A DNA stretch of 64,000 nucleotides, taken from the NCBI GenBank assembly GCA_025890175.1, contig JANPYM010000011.1, forward strand, positions 1,964,299 through 2,028,298, given 5' to 3'. Made by a program: the position numbers and the translations under genes. The DNA comes from Ciborinia camelliae. Lineage: Eukaryota > Ascomycota > Leotiomycetes > Helotiales > Sclerotiniaceae. The notes beneath the pieces are model-generated. The model saw only the letters and a list, made by a program, of their open reading frames with translations, was not told the DNA's origin and searched no databases. The first letter of the stretch is position 1. The number at the start of each line of letters is the position of its first letter. Of this stretch, positions 9,302 to 20,420 are shown in pieces.

Positions 9302-10240
9302 ATGACTCGGAAGTATACTTGGGAAGTTTCTGGGCCTGGAGAACCCTGGGACCAGAGGCACAAAGTTCTTGATCCAAATGGCCCAGGGCCTCGGGCGCCA
9401 GACGTCTTTCCCGACCCTATCGAATATCGCCCGGCTTATAAGGTGCCAGTAATTCTTAAATACTGGTCCCATGCCATTGAGGATATATCGAAAATGATTG
9501 TCGATCATACGGCAAGGAGGGATGGATTTTTGTCCCCTGGACAGAGGCGGGCCAGAGACTTGGCGCTGCAAGAAAACCGCGTCGGCAAAGATCCAATAGA
9601 CGTTTTGTGGGCGTACTTCTCCATCTTTAACGACACCTTCTTCGCCGGTCAAATAAGGGAGCGTGCAGCCACTAACGATATTGATGGCATCGCTATCGAT
9701 CTGGAGGTTGTTGACGAAGCGCAGGCAAAGGAGATTGGTGGGGGAACGACGTTTGTGGGGATTTGTTACAGCGTCATGGACTACAAGGCAAAAACCAAGA
9801 CCCATACCATATATATCAACGAAAATTATACCATCGATGAGATGCTTGGTACTCTGGCCCATGAAATGGTCCATCTGATCTTTAAATTGTACATACTGGA
9901 TGATGAGGAGTACGTCAGAACTTCTTGGCACTGCACTGCCTGGCAAGCAGCTGCGCGTGCTATTGAAGTTGCGACTAGTCCACATCCTGCGGGGCATGAT
10001 TGGTTGGATTTAAACCTCGACCTGGGCAGGGAGACTTCCGCAATTAGCGACGTTGTTTTGGCGGGTTACAAAGAGCCGACGGATCTCGAGATCCAGGAAA
10101 TGGGGTTTGAAGTCCCTATGTTCAAGCAGCATCTCGAGCATTCCCGTTCGGTTCAGACAAGCCGGCGTCAGGAGGCGCAAAGGAAAACGGCCACCCAATG
10201 GAAAGCAATTGATGAGGAGTTGAGCTATCTAACGAGATAA
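9302..10240 (+). CDS. SprT-like zinc metalloprotease domain protein
   Basis: A single-exon gene of 312 aa starting at an ATG. The middle carries the SprT-type signature: HEMVH (H187, E188, H191) in an AHEMVHL helix, then a third likely zinc ligand, H210, in a WHCTAW segment. It is preceded by the family-typical stretch with an N-D-T-F-F core (about residues 110-120). No C-terminal zinc ribbon is visible, unlike bacterial SprT and SPRTN. The first 75 and last 70 residues look lineage specific, charged and partly helical. SprT-like proteins include DNA-protein crosslink proteases, but this role is not shown here. The gene has markedly higher GC than its surroundings and sits between two repeat fields. 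Confidence 0.75.
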   Translation: MTRKYTWEVSGPGEPWDQRHKVLDPNGPGPRAPDVFPDPIEYRPAYKVPVILKYWSHAIEDISKMIVDHTARRDGFLSPGQRRARDLALQENRVGKDPIDVLWAYFSIFNDTFFAGQIRERAATNDIDGIAIDLEVVDEAQAKEIGGGTTFVGICYSVMDYKAKTKTHTIYINENYTIDEMLGTLAHEMVHLIFKLYILDDEEYVRTSWHCTAWQAAARAIEVATSPHPAGHDWLDLNLDLGRETSAISDVVLAGYKEPTDLEIQEMGFEVPMFKQHLEHSRSVQTSRRQEAQRKTATQWKAIDEELSYLTR

Positions 10241-10339
10241 TTAGCTCCAATTCTATTCCTTTCCACGACCATTTTCTCGCTTCGGTTCTCGAATTCGCCT
10301 TATCGTCCCTGGATTATACCACACGGTACTGCCCCCCAT

Positions 10340-10735
10340 CTCGCTTTATTTTTGACCATTCTCACGATCTCATCCCTTGGAAAGATGGGAGCTGTGGGTG
10401 ATTCTTCGTTCGGAGTAGGTCCTTGTGAGAGACCTAAGTTAAGTAGGGCCCTGTCTTGAACAACTAGGCTGTTCTCAAGGTACACAACGCGCAAGGTCAC
10501 CCCAGCAATCTCGTCCGGACCATACTAGTCGTCATCTCCTCGCTTTATTTCCACCCCGTCTTACGATCTCGTCCCTTGGCAACGGAGGGAGTTGTAGGTG
10601 ATTCTTCGTGCGGTGTAGGTCCTTGAGAGAGACCTAAGTTAAGTAGGGCCCTGTCTTGAACAACTAGGCTGTTCTCAAGGTATACAACGTGCAAGGTCAC
10701 CTCAGTCCCGCCCGGACCATACGAGCCGTGTATTT
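10340..10735 (+). repeat. 199-bp direct tandem duplication
   Basis: Two units (10340-10538 and 10539-10735) share an identical core of more than 50 bp containing AGTAGGGCCCTGTC and an AACAACTAGGCTGTT hairpin, with scattered substitutions elsewhere. They lie about 100 bp downstream of the SprT-like gene. The high identity contrasts with the diverged repeats that follow, so the duplication is probably recent. Confidence 0.8.
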
Positions 10736-10739
10736 CCTC

Positions 10740-12260
10740 TCTCTAACTCGACAAGCTCCACCGTTCTCCCGCCCAGGAGAAGGCCCGGAGACGGTTCAAG
10801 CTTTATTCGACAATTCCTCACCGTTGTTCTGCTCCCGAGAAGGCCTGAAGACGGTCCAAGGATACTTTAACTCGATAAATCTCACCGTTTCTTCCGCCCA
10901 GGAGAAGGCTTGAAGACGGTCCGAGATTTATTCGACAACTCCTACTGTAGTATCGCACTCCCGAGAAGCTCCGATACACAGTCCCTGGAAAAACTTACTA
11001 TCGTCTTGACATCTTGTGGCTCTGGCAATGCTTCAAGGTAGTTCATGACGTGTTTGCCTCGAGCATTCAAGGTCGTCATTGGGAGGTACCAGACGACTCT
11101 TACCCTTCACTCGCTTTACTTCGGAGATTAGACAGATCTCGTCTTGGGATCTACCAAACGGATCGACTATATTCTCTACTTCTTTCCTGCATCGAGTATG
11201 TATCATCCATGGCGCCTATTAGACATGGATCAAATACTCTCTTTGCTTTCAGCGATCGAATACTTCTTGCTTTGAAGATACCAGACGATTCTTACCCTAT
11301 TCTCTCCTTACTACGGACATGCGAACGATCTCGTTCTTGGATCTACCAAGCGGATCAAATAACTCCTCTGCCTCTTTCCTGCATCGAGAATGTATCATTC
11401 CTGGCGCCTATTAGACATGGTTTGAACCACTCTCCTTCCTTCAGCAATCGAAAACTTCTCGTCTTTGGATCTACCATACGAGTCTTCAATTCCCTCGTCA
11501 TGATCCGAACAATTTCACGATCCGTCCCTGGACCATACCATACGAATCGACTATACCCTCTCCTTCTATCCTACATTTACGATATATCGTCTCTGCCACC
11601 TACCAGATTCGGGTTGGATCACTCTTTTTATTCCCAGAAATGGTATGATTTCGTCTCTAGGCAATATCAAACGCATCTACCGTTCCTCCGAAGATTTCTC
11701 GTCTCTAGATTATTCAAACGGATCTACCATTGCTTTTCCTTATTCTGAGGAATAGCACAATTTCGTCTCTTGGCAGCACCAAACGAATCAACCATTCCTC
11801 ATTTTCTTTGCAGTAATCGAAGATATCCAATCCCTGACGCCTAGTAGAACAGGATCAAAGACCTCTTCTCCGTTTCAGCAATTAAGCTTATTCCGTCCCT
11901 TGATACACCAGACGGATCGACTGGTTCTTCCATATAATATTCAAGCCGAAGCCTTCGGATTTCGTCCCTGACCCCTATCAGACATGGATTGAACCACTGC
12001 TCTCCCCGGCAATGTCACTATCTCATCTCTGGACCATGCCATATGTATCGACCATTTTCCTTTCTCCTTCCAGAAATCGAACGCTACCGCCTATTAGACA
12101 CGGGTCGAGTCACTGTCCTTTCTCACAACAGTGAAGCGATCTTGTCTCTAGGTTATGCTATAAAAGTCGACCATTCTCCTCCCATCTGTCCAGCATTCGA
12201 ATGAATCTTGTCCCTGCTGCCTATAATACACGGGTCGAATCACTATTCTCGACCTATCAA
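10740..12260 (+). repeat. Degenerate minisatellite field
   Basis: A CT-rich motif of about 50-65 bp recurs throughout: a TCTCGTCTCTGG-like segment, then an ACCAWACGRATCGAC-like segment, then CTCCTTTC and AGCAATCGAA-like segments. A higher-order unit of about 180 bp is visible between roughly 11150 and 11410, where GGCGCCTATTAGACATGG recurs. A 244-codon open frame crosses 11014-11748, but it follows the repeat and begins inside it, so I do not call it a gene. Confidence 0.6.
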
Positions 12261-12348
12261 AGCAAAGTTGGTACACTACTTACCATCAGATTATGGTTCT
12301 TTTTGCTTGGTTTATTATTCTACTATTATACATCTATATAACCAACTC

Positions 12349-13839
12349 TCAGTCCATAGGATTAAGATCAAGGTGGCGCGCCTCGTTGATCTTCACCGTC
12401 AGGGGAAAATCCAGGTGCTTTGCCCCATACTCAACGCCTTTACCATCGCGCACAACTGGCTGTGAACCATCCTCCGATATATCCGTCAAAGCTATAGTCA
12501 TGAGCCTACCATCTTCATGATTTGGATCTTTGGTGAAAGTCGATAATCTATGCACAGCATCGATGGCGGAACCCACCACCTGACCTTCGACGAGGATATG
12601 TTTAACTCGAAGACCTAATCCTTTTTCGACAGTTGGAATGATGATAGCTCCTGGATGAGTGGGATCTCTATACACAGGAGTACAGAAAAACTCCCACTTT
12701 GGGAAAACTCTGTACACTCGTTGTAACTCGTGTTCTGGAACCAAAGAATGTTCTGGTAATGGTACGACTTCGAAATCTTCAAATATCGTCCTTCTTTTGT
12801 CCTTGCGAGACCACCAAGTTTTGGTATAGCACCAAAGTCGTCCAAGTGCCCGGTATTTTTGTTCGATCTTGATAGATAATCCCCCCTCGCAATCAATATA
12901 CCTATCAATAGGTTTAACCTTTGAAGCAAGTTTTACGACTTCATTGGCTTCTGGGTTCACAAAAACTCGATCTCTGATGCCCTTTGCGAGTAAATTCGCT
13001 GCCTTGGGAGTGATGAAGTCTAAGAGGCCTTTGAAATTTATTGTACTTGGCTGTGGAATAGGAAAGCCTTCTTGACTGAGGACAACGCCATGATCAAACT
13101 TGTGTGGATCCAAAGTTTGAAGTGTGACACCGGTAATTGTGTCCCCATTCAGAATAGTATGGTGAAGTGGAGCAGACCCTCGGTATCTATACGTTCTGGT
13201 TAGTCTCGACACAGAAAACCAATGTTGGACAAACTTACTGTGGCAAGAGGGAAGGATGAACGTTGATTCCACCATATTCAGCACTATTGAGAATACGGGG
13301 TGGTACGAATAGGCCAAATGAAACTGCTACGATAAGATTGATCGATTGCCCATCTGGTTTCGGTAACTGGAAACTTTGATCAGTCGAGACCTTTGAGAAG
13401 TAAAGATGTATCGGAGAATTAAACTTACATCCCATCCGGTGAATGTATCTCTTTCATGTACAGGAAGGCCAAGCTCTTCAGCCACGCTCTTCAGCGGTAC
13501 TAGCAACGATCAGTATGTGAAAGAGAAAGCGATATGGAAATTTTCAAAAATACCTTGACGAATTTCCTTCAAGCCTCTTCCAAACTTTTTACCAGGTCGA
13601 ATGAGAACATCGATAGAGGCTATTCCTTCTGGATCCGATCGTTTCTCTTTCACCAAGGAACGAAGAGATTCGCAACTAAAACTATCAGAACCGCAAAAAA
13701 GGATTCTTAAAGGTTTTGAGGTTTTCGATGCATTTCTCGTACTGAAAAATCGAGAATGGAATCCATGGATTGGGAATGATTTCGATGGGGTTACAATCCG
13801 TCCCAACACAAATAAAGAGGTTTTAATCTTGAGCCTCAT
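12349..13839 (-). CDS. FMT1: Mitochondrial methionyl-tRNA formyltransferase
   Basis: This enzyme transfers a formyl group from 10-formyl-tetrahydrofolate to initiator Met-tRNA in mitochondria. Four exons are inferred: 13839-13554, 13499-13429, 13366-13239 and 13186-12349, giving about 440 aa. All three introns (54, 62 and 52 nt) are GT-AG. Splicing restores the family hallmark: the NVHPSLLPQ end of exon 3 joins YRGSAPLHHTIL at the start of exon 4. Exon 1 has an Arg/Ser-rich, acid-poor N-terminus fitting a mitochondrial presequence, followed by the LRILFCGSDSFS nucleotide-fold start. Exon 2 gives the GLPVHERDTFTGWD segment. The chosen start is the first ATG in frame. The frame is open about 20 codons further but only from TTG. 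The C-terminal half holds the tRNA-binding type domain with lower conservation. Confidence 0.9.
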
Positions 13840-14215
13840 AGTTCTTGGAAGTGCAGTCAGCACCAATTCAAATAACTGTTCATGGATAGATTGTCGCAAT
13901 CAAACCAGCAGCCTCGTAAAATAACGTTTCTGAGGCTCTCGAGCTAATATTACGCCCTCAATTTTCTTACCATAATCTTCAACATCACGTGTGGCTATTT
14001 TTTTCAAATACTTACGTAATCATAAATTGAAAATCCCATGTTTTGTACCACGAATTACATCACCATAAACAAACTTCCATGGTTGATCGGACTATTACTT
14101 CCGAAGTGCAAATCAGGAAACGCTCGAACGGTTCACTGACTCGATTCAACCAAAGAACTGATCTGCAGTATATTTATATCCTCGTCCTAGTCTTCTTAAG
14201 TATCTCCAACATGCA
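13840..14215. promoter_or_regulatory. Shared divergent promoter of FMT1 and CCZ1
   Basis: About 375 bp separate the two divergent start codons, so both genes probably draw on this region. It contains a palindromic E-box CACGTG at 13986-13991 (a core that bHLH factors of the Cbf1/Pho4 type bind in other fungi). No TATA box in a typical position is evident. Confidence 0.4.
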
Positions 14216-17200
14216 ATGTCTGAGCAACGCCGAAAGGTAGTACCTGCACAGGTGGGCTTTCTAGCTATCTACAACCCTTCTCTTGGAACTACTGATGATA
14301 CGCTCGACAAACAAATTGTTTACTACTATCCCTCGATCAAGCAAAATGGGCACAGGGGAAAAGGTTCTACGGATACCAAAGAAGCGCGAGCGTTTGCAAA
14401 GGAACAAAAGAATGAGCAGTTGAGACAGATTGGACTTGCCCAGGGAATGGTAGAGTTTGGGAGAAGTTTTTCTGACGGTAGATCTGTGGATACTATAGAG
14501 ACCGAAAAGTCTCGTATCGTTCTTCACGAGTTAGAATCTGGTTGGTGGATATTGGCTGTTAGTAACTTCATCCTTGGGTCTCTTATTTGTGCGTACTAAT
14601 GTGCATAGTCGATCAATCTCACGATTCTTCCAGGCACAACAAAGATTCCAGCTACCAAAGGCAAACCTGCCGAAGAACAAGAAACCATCGAATATTCCTC
14701 TCGAGAAGTTAAACCTGCGATATTACTCCTAGGAGATATTCTACGAGCACACTCGACTTTCCTCCTTCATCATGCCTCTTCGATGAGTGCCCTCTTTGTT
14801 CGAACAAGACGTTCAAAATTTGTGAGCATTCTGGGTAGATATTGGGATACATATCTCTCGACATGGAATGTCCTTATGCATGGAAATCCTGCGAATAATT
14901 TATATGGCGGAATAAAGGTTGCTGCATGCGGAGAACTTGGGGTAGGTGTCGGAGAAGAAGAACGTGGCAGTGGTGAAAGAGAGGTTCTCGAAGGTTTCGT
15001 TGGACAAATGGATGGGCTGGTGGATGTGATAGTGTCTAGATTTGGAGATGCAAAATCAAATTCGAAAGAAGATACCAGTAAAGGATTTGCTGAACAACGA
15101 CCGAAACAATCTGCCCCTTGGTTAGGTTCCGGTAATGAACCTGCGACAGAAGATGGAGCAATTTTTCTCGGTACTGGAGCTTTATCAAGGAAATCACTAA
15201 GAGATGTTTCACATTGGGTTGAGGATCTCTATAAATGGGGTCCATATGCTTATGGAGTGGTTGATAACCCTTCTTCTATTCGTCGCGCAAAGAAGCCGCC
15301 TAAGCCTAAACCTAAACTTGAAGATGCAAAGAATACTGGCCTACCAATGTCTAGTCTTAGTAAGGAGATACCAATTCATGATGGAACTCATGATGGAACT
15401 CATGATGGAACTCATGATGGAACTCATGATGGAACTCATGATGGAACTCATGATGGACCTCATGATATACCTGGACCTAGTCGATCATCAAGCATCAGTA
15501 CAGTCGAGTCTAGATCAGTGGTGGAAGAAGATAGCCAAAGCGATCATCCCAAATCCAAACTCCTACCACCACCTCCAGCGATTAGTAGAAAGTCTGCAAG
15601 TCATCCAGGCACTGATGGCAATGAAGGTACGGATGTCGAATCAAAGGGTAGGTATTTTTCGCAATACTTGAAATTTGGTTACGGAACTCATTGGTCTTTG
15701 GGTGGAAGTACAGCCAAAGAAGAACAAAACAAACCCGCAAGTCCATCAGCTACTCCCATTTCTTCAATCGATGGCACCACCGATCCAACTGGGAGATCAA
15801 CACCTATACCTGAATTTGATGAGTCCAAAGGACATTATCTAATAGGTCTAATGGGTGACATTGAAGCTAAAATGGATTCATCATTGGACCTCAATGCAGA
15901 AGATGAAGATTTCGAAGGACAAAATCATCGACTGGTGCTTCGTACATTAACGGTGGAATTGGAACGTGAAGAAGATGCACGTCAAGAAGCTGATATCAGT
16001 ATTGATTATTCCGAATTTGGTTCATCAGTCAGACCCACCAGCGGTTCCGAACGTACTGGTACTTCTAAAACATCATTCGAAAGTCAAGATCGAAATAAAA
16101 CCACAAAGTTACGGGTCGTGGCTTATGCAAGTAAACCTTTCATCTTTATTTTCCTCTTCGAATTACGAGCAGGTTCCCTGGCATTAGAAGATCTCTATCG
16201 ATCTCTACATAAACAACTTCAATCTCTCATCAAACCTCTTCTCATCTCTACATCTTTCCGCGCACCCAAACCCGATATCCCCATTTCTCCTCTAGAAAAT
16301 TCAAACCATCCAACAGCTCCCATCTATGATCTCCTCTGGGATCCTAAAACTCTAACTCTCAACTCAAATATCCCAAACATTCCCGATCCTCAACAAGTCC
16401 AAACACAAGAACAAGCCAATCGTCTCCCTTGGACTCGTATTGAAGCTCTCAACACCCATCTCCAAATCTTACATACATATATCGCTACGACGACTGATAA
16501 AAATACTTTGGAACGTACGGCCAAAACATCAAGAGGATACTGGATTCATTGGACACGTATCCCCTCCGAGTCATCCCCGGATCTAACACCAACAAAAATT
16601 AAAATCCCAACACCCGTCATACCGAAACGTGCAGCAGATACTCAAATGAATAATGAAGATGAAGAGAGAAAAGATATTGATAATGATATTGATAATAATG
16701 ATGATGAGACGGCCCGAGAAGATGAGGGTAGAAGACCAAGCACAACGCCTAGCATGACCCAAACGTGGGATTCGGGCATCAGTGGGCCTGCTCATCCTTT
16801 TTTACATGATTCTAGTTTCTTGGGAAGGGAGGATGATGAGGATGGGGATAAGGATGTGGATAAGGATGTGGATCGGAGTAGGGGTATGGGTATGAATATG
16901 AATATGGATCGGGAAATCTTTTTGGTTCGGAGGGCGAGTGATTATGCTGGTTCGGGCCATGGTCATGGTCATAGTCATGGTCGTGGGAATGGTTCGGGTT
17001 CGGGTTCGGGTTCGGGTTTGAGGAGCCATGCGAGAGGCGCGAGTTTGGGGCTGGGATATGGGTCGATGTATGGGTTGGGAGTTGGGTTGGGGTATGCGGG
17101 GAGTTGGATGGGTGGGGGTGGTGGTGGAGGAGGGACGGGGGGAGGAACGGGGAATGCGGATGTGAATGTGAATGCGGATGCGACTATAGATGCGGATGCG

Positions 17201-17296
17201 GGGTGGGGATTGGGAGTGGGTCTTGGACCGGGAGTTGCTGGCTTGGGTTTGGATACTAAGAGGTATATTGACGGGTTGTTGAGTTTAAATCGGTAG
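14216..17296 (+). CDS. CCZ1: Vacuolar fusion protein CCZ1
   Basis: CCZ1 pairs with MON1 to form the guanine-nucleotide exchange factor for Rab7/Ypt7 on late endosomes, vacuoles and autophagosomes. Exon 1 is 14216-14557, the intron 14558-14608 has a TACTAAT branch site, and exon 2 runs to the stop, giving about 1009 aa. The N-terminus has the longin-type start (PAQVGFLAIYNPSLG, then a QIVYYYP segment), and the end keeps the family's KRYIDGLLSLNR. A second longin-like portion follows an IFLFELRAGSLALEDLYRSL segment. The protein is long for the family because of low-complexity inserts: seven in-frame DGTH units (from 15380), an Asp/Glu-rich tract (about 16640-16740), and a His/Gly/Ser-rich tail (about 16950-17200). 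The upstream ATG at 14211 is out of frame. Confidence 0.88.
15380..15465 (+). repeat. 12-bp coding minisatellite in CCZ1
   Basis: Seven nearly identical GATGGAACTCAT units encode Asp-Gly-Thr-His repeats. The last unit has CCT in place of ACT. Because the unit is a multiple of three, copy-number change keeps the frame. Confidence 0.95.
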
Positions 17297-17618
17297 GGGG
17301 AAGTGGGGGGGTTGTTGGGGGGAGGAGGGGAGGGGGGTGGGAAGGAGGAAGGAATGGAAAAGGAGGGGAAGAGGGAGGGGGAAGATGGGGGGAAAAGGTA
17401 GTAGGTAGGTATATATCTACCCAGGTATCTTTAGTTTGGGGCTTAGTCATATATATATATACATACATATATACCTAGTAGGCGTGGTAAAATATCTAAT
17501 ATTTAATATCTAATATCCAACAGTAACAATGATAATATAGTATATAATATATTTTTCTTTTTTTTTTATACATTTGTTTATTATTATCTTTCCTTTGTTT
17601 ATTATTGTTATTATTATT

Positions 17619-18420
17619 ATTAGGAATCATTATTAGGAATCAGGAATCAGGAATCAGGAATTATTATTAGGAATCAGGAATCAGGAATCAGGAATCAGGA
17701 ATCAGGAATCAGGAATCAGGAATTATGATAAGGAATCAGGAATCGGGAATCTTGATAGCTTGATTGACTGATTGACTGATAGCTTGATAGCTTCAAGTTG
17801 ATATTTACTTAATACTTAATAAATTAATGGAATGTAGATTAATGGGATGTAGATGGATGGATGATTTATAATGATAGTTGATATGATGAGGGGTGGTGAG
17901 GGGTGGTGAGGGGTGATGAGGGGTGATGAGGGGTGGTGAGGGGTGATGAGGGGTGATGAGGGGTGGTAAGGGGTGATGAGGGGTGGTGAGAGATAGATGA
18001 TGTAGATGGATGGATGGATGGATGATGTAGATATTGGGGATAGGGATGGTGGTGGTAAGGGGATGGATGGATGATAATGTAGATGAATGATATAGATGAT
18101 ATGATTTATGATATGATAGATAGTGGTGATAAATAAAGAGGGGATACTGAGAATGAGAATGAGAATGAGATAGGGGATATTGGGGATATTGAGGATATTG
18201 AGAATAGATATATATCCTATCCTATCCCCTCCTCTCCTCTCCTCTCCTCTCCTCTCCTCTCCTCTCCTCTCCTCCTATCCATCTCCAACCTACCAACCAA
18301 CCTACCAACCAACCAACCAATCTACCAACCAATCAATCTATCAATTAATCTATTAATTAATCTACCAATCAACTAATCAATTAACCAACCAACCAACCAA
18401 TCTACATATATACAAAAAGC
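17619..18420. repeat. Microsatellite cluster downstream of CCZ1
   Basis: Successive simple arrays: GGAATCA units (17619-17750), a 10-bp AGGGGTGRTG array (17885-17995), GGAT units near 18010, CCTCT units (18224-18275), and AACC/AATC units (18285-18410). A purine-rich GGGGA tract (17284-17400) directly follows the CCZ1 stop. No gene is seen here or in 18420-19165. Confidence 0.85.
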
Positions 18421-19168
18421 ATTTTCATTTTATCTTCGATTTCCAAGACGTAATGGAATATGGAATATAATTTCTAAGACGCAATGGGATATAATATATG
18501 ATGGAAGGAATATGATATGACTCAATATGACTCGATATGACTCAATATGATAAAAGCTATCCTATCCTATCCTAAGCATCTCCATCTCCATCTTCATCCA
18601 TCTATCCACCCCCCCCTCTCCATCTCCCCCTCTAAACCCAAATAGATCCCCAAACCCAGCAAACTTTTATCTTTCTTTCTTCACCCATTTTTCCCATGAA
18701 AAATGCACATATGCATATACAAATATGCTCCACTTCCCTCCTCTCCACTCCACACCACTCCTCACCACTCCTCACCTCACCTCACCTCACCTCTTCACCT
18801 CACTCATTCCAATCCATGATTTTTACGTGAAATGAAATCAAAAATGTGATTTGTGAAAATGATTGTGAATATGATTGTGAAAATGAATATGAAGAGATCC
18901 AAATGCATCCATCCATTCATCCATGCATCCATCCATGCATCCATGCGTGCGTAAGAGGAAACCTCCAAACAAACCCAAACTAAACCAAACCAAACCAAAC
19001 AGAAAATGCCATGATGTGATGTGATGTGATGTGATGTGATGTTCATGCATAGATAGGTAGATAAGGTAGATAGGTATCCTCCTCTCCTCCAACTCTCGCC
19101 GAAAAAAAAAAACAAAAATAACCCCTCCTCCCCTTCCCTTCCCTCCCCTCCCCCACCCCAAACAAATG

Positions 19169-19266
19169 TATCAACTAAAACCAAAACCAAAACCAACAAC
19201 CACAAACAAAAANNNNNNNNNNTATCAACTAAAACCAAAACCAAAACCAACAACCACAAACAAAAA
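19169..19266. other. 10-N assembly gap with identical 44-bp flanks
   Basis: The unknown bases are 19213-19222. The 44 bases on the left (19169-19212) are repeated exactly on the right (19223-19266). The block contains tandem AAAACC units. This pattern is expected when two overlapping contig ends were placed side by side instead of merged. Confidence 0.9.
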
Positions 19267-19523
19267 AACCAACCATGTGATATCCTATCCTATCCCAAAG
19301 AGATTCGTTGACTATCTTTATCAAAAAGAAGTCATATGCAAAGGCCTTAGATGGAAGAGATCTACTCTTTCGGTATATCGAACTGGCGATATGTTATATC
19401 CAGGAGAATGAGAATGATTTTTATTTTCACCTTTGCTTTTGATACATTCTGAATACCTATTGAATAGGTAACCAGAAGATCAAAAATGAAAGTCGAGAGA
19501 AATGTTGTCATGAAGTGGGTAAT

Positions 19524-20420
19524 TTAGTCGTTGAAGTGCCAGGTAGCTTGAGTACGACCGACAGCTTCGTCTTCAAGTTGATCAAATGCGAGTTTGGTAA
19601 GATCGATAGAGTCACCCACGCAACCCATGCACTTATCGACAACAGTTGCTGTGGTAGTTTTACCGGTAGCGATACACGTAATGGTGATCGTCTTTCCGCA
19701 GTATGGATTGTCATTTGAAAGGGTTCCCATGAGACCAAATGGAAGAGCAACACCTTGGACGGAGTTTCCATCAGTATTGAGTCCGCAAGCTCCAAGACCG
19801 GCGTCGTAATAAGTAATATCTCCAGTGCAGGGAGAACCGGAAGCGCAGGTACTGACAGAGGAAGGGGATGATGCGGTGGTGGTTGCTGGAACGGAAGATG
19901 TGGCTGCTGGTGCGACGTAGGAGCTAGTAGCAGAAGTGGTTGGGACAACAACTGGGGAGCTGGCAGAAGAAGTGGTTGGAACGGCGACTGGGGAGCTGGT
20001 AGAAGTGGTTGGAACAACCACAACCGCCGAGGAAGAAGTAGTAGGAACAACCACAACCGGCGCCGCCTCGGTAGAAGAAGAAGGAGCCACAAACGAGGAG
20101 CGCGAGAAGGAGCGAGAAGAACGAATCGCCTGATTGAAAACGGCGCCTTCAGCCGAGCTACTGGCCGGCACCGCCGACGTAGGGATCGTAGCAAAAGTAG
20201 TCGGAGTGAACGATGGCACGCTCGTACTTGGAGCCGGTAATCCCCCAGCGGGAACCCACACCGTCGTCGTATAGTCGACGGTTTCCGTCACCATGTCGAC
20301 TTCGGTATACCATACGACTTCTCGCTTGGCGTGTCTTCCGCCATGTTGATGACGAAGGCGTGGTTGGGCTACTGCGGTGGCAGCCATGAGGCTAGAGATG
20401 ATGGCGGTTGTGTATTTCAT
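19524..20420 (-). CDS. Secreted DPBB (RlpA/expansin-like) domain protein
   Basis: A 298-aa single-exon gene. Residues 1-18 form a secretion signal. A likely Kex2-type site (AKR, residues 31-33) follows a His-rich stretch. Residues 60-190 are a Ser/Thr/Pro/Val-rich linker with repeated VVVPTTS-like units, probably heavily O-glycosylated. Residues 198-298 are a double-psi beta-barrel domain: GDITYYDAGLGACG at its start, DNPYCGKTI in the middle, and the conserved VVDKCMGC motif (D262) near the end, with six cysteines likely paired. Related fungal proteins include Asp f 7-like antigens and expansin-like cell-wall proteins. No catalytic activity can be assigned from sequence. It stands alone, with gene-free DNA on both sides. 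Confidence 0.85.
   Translation of the reverse strand: MKYTTAIISSLMAATAVAQPRLRHQHGGRHAKREVVWYTEVDMVTETVDYTTTVWVPAGGLPAPSTSVPSFTPTTFATIPTSAVPASSSAEGAVFNQAIRSSRSFSRSSFVAPSSSTEAAPVVVVPTTSSSAVVVVPTTSTSSPVAVPTTSSASSPVVVPTTSATSSYVAPAATSSVPATTTASSPSSVSTCASGSPCTGDITYYDAGLGACGLNTDGNSVQGVALPFGLMGTLSNDNPYCGKTITITCIATGKTTTATVVDKCMGCVGDSIDLTKLAFDQLEDEAVGRTQATWHFND

Noticed and set aside
11014..11748. 244-codon open frame on the + strand
   Set aside because: It lies wholly inside the degenerate minisatellite and its peptide just mirrors the DNA repeat. No domain, and its ends are arbitrary.
18804..19259. 151-codon - strand frame crossing the Ns
   Set aside because: It includes the assembly gap and microsatellites. 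Not a gene.
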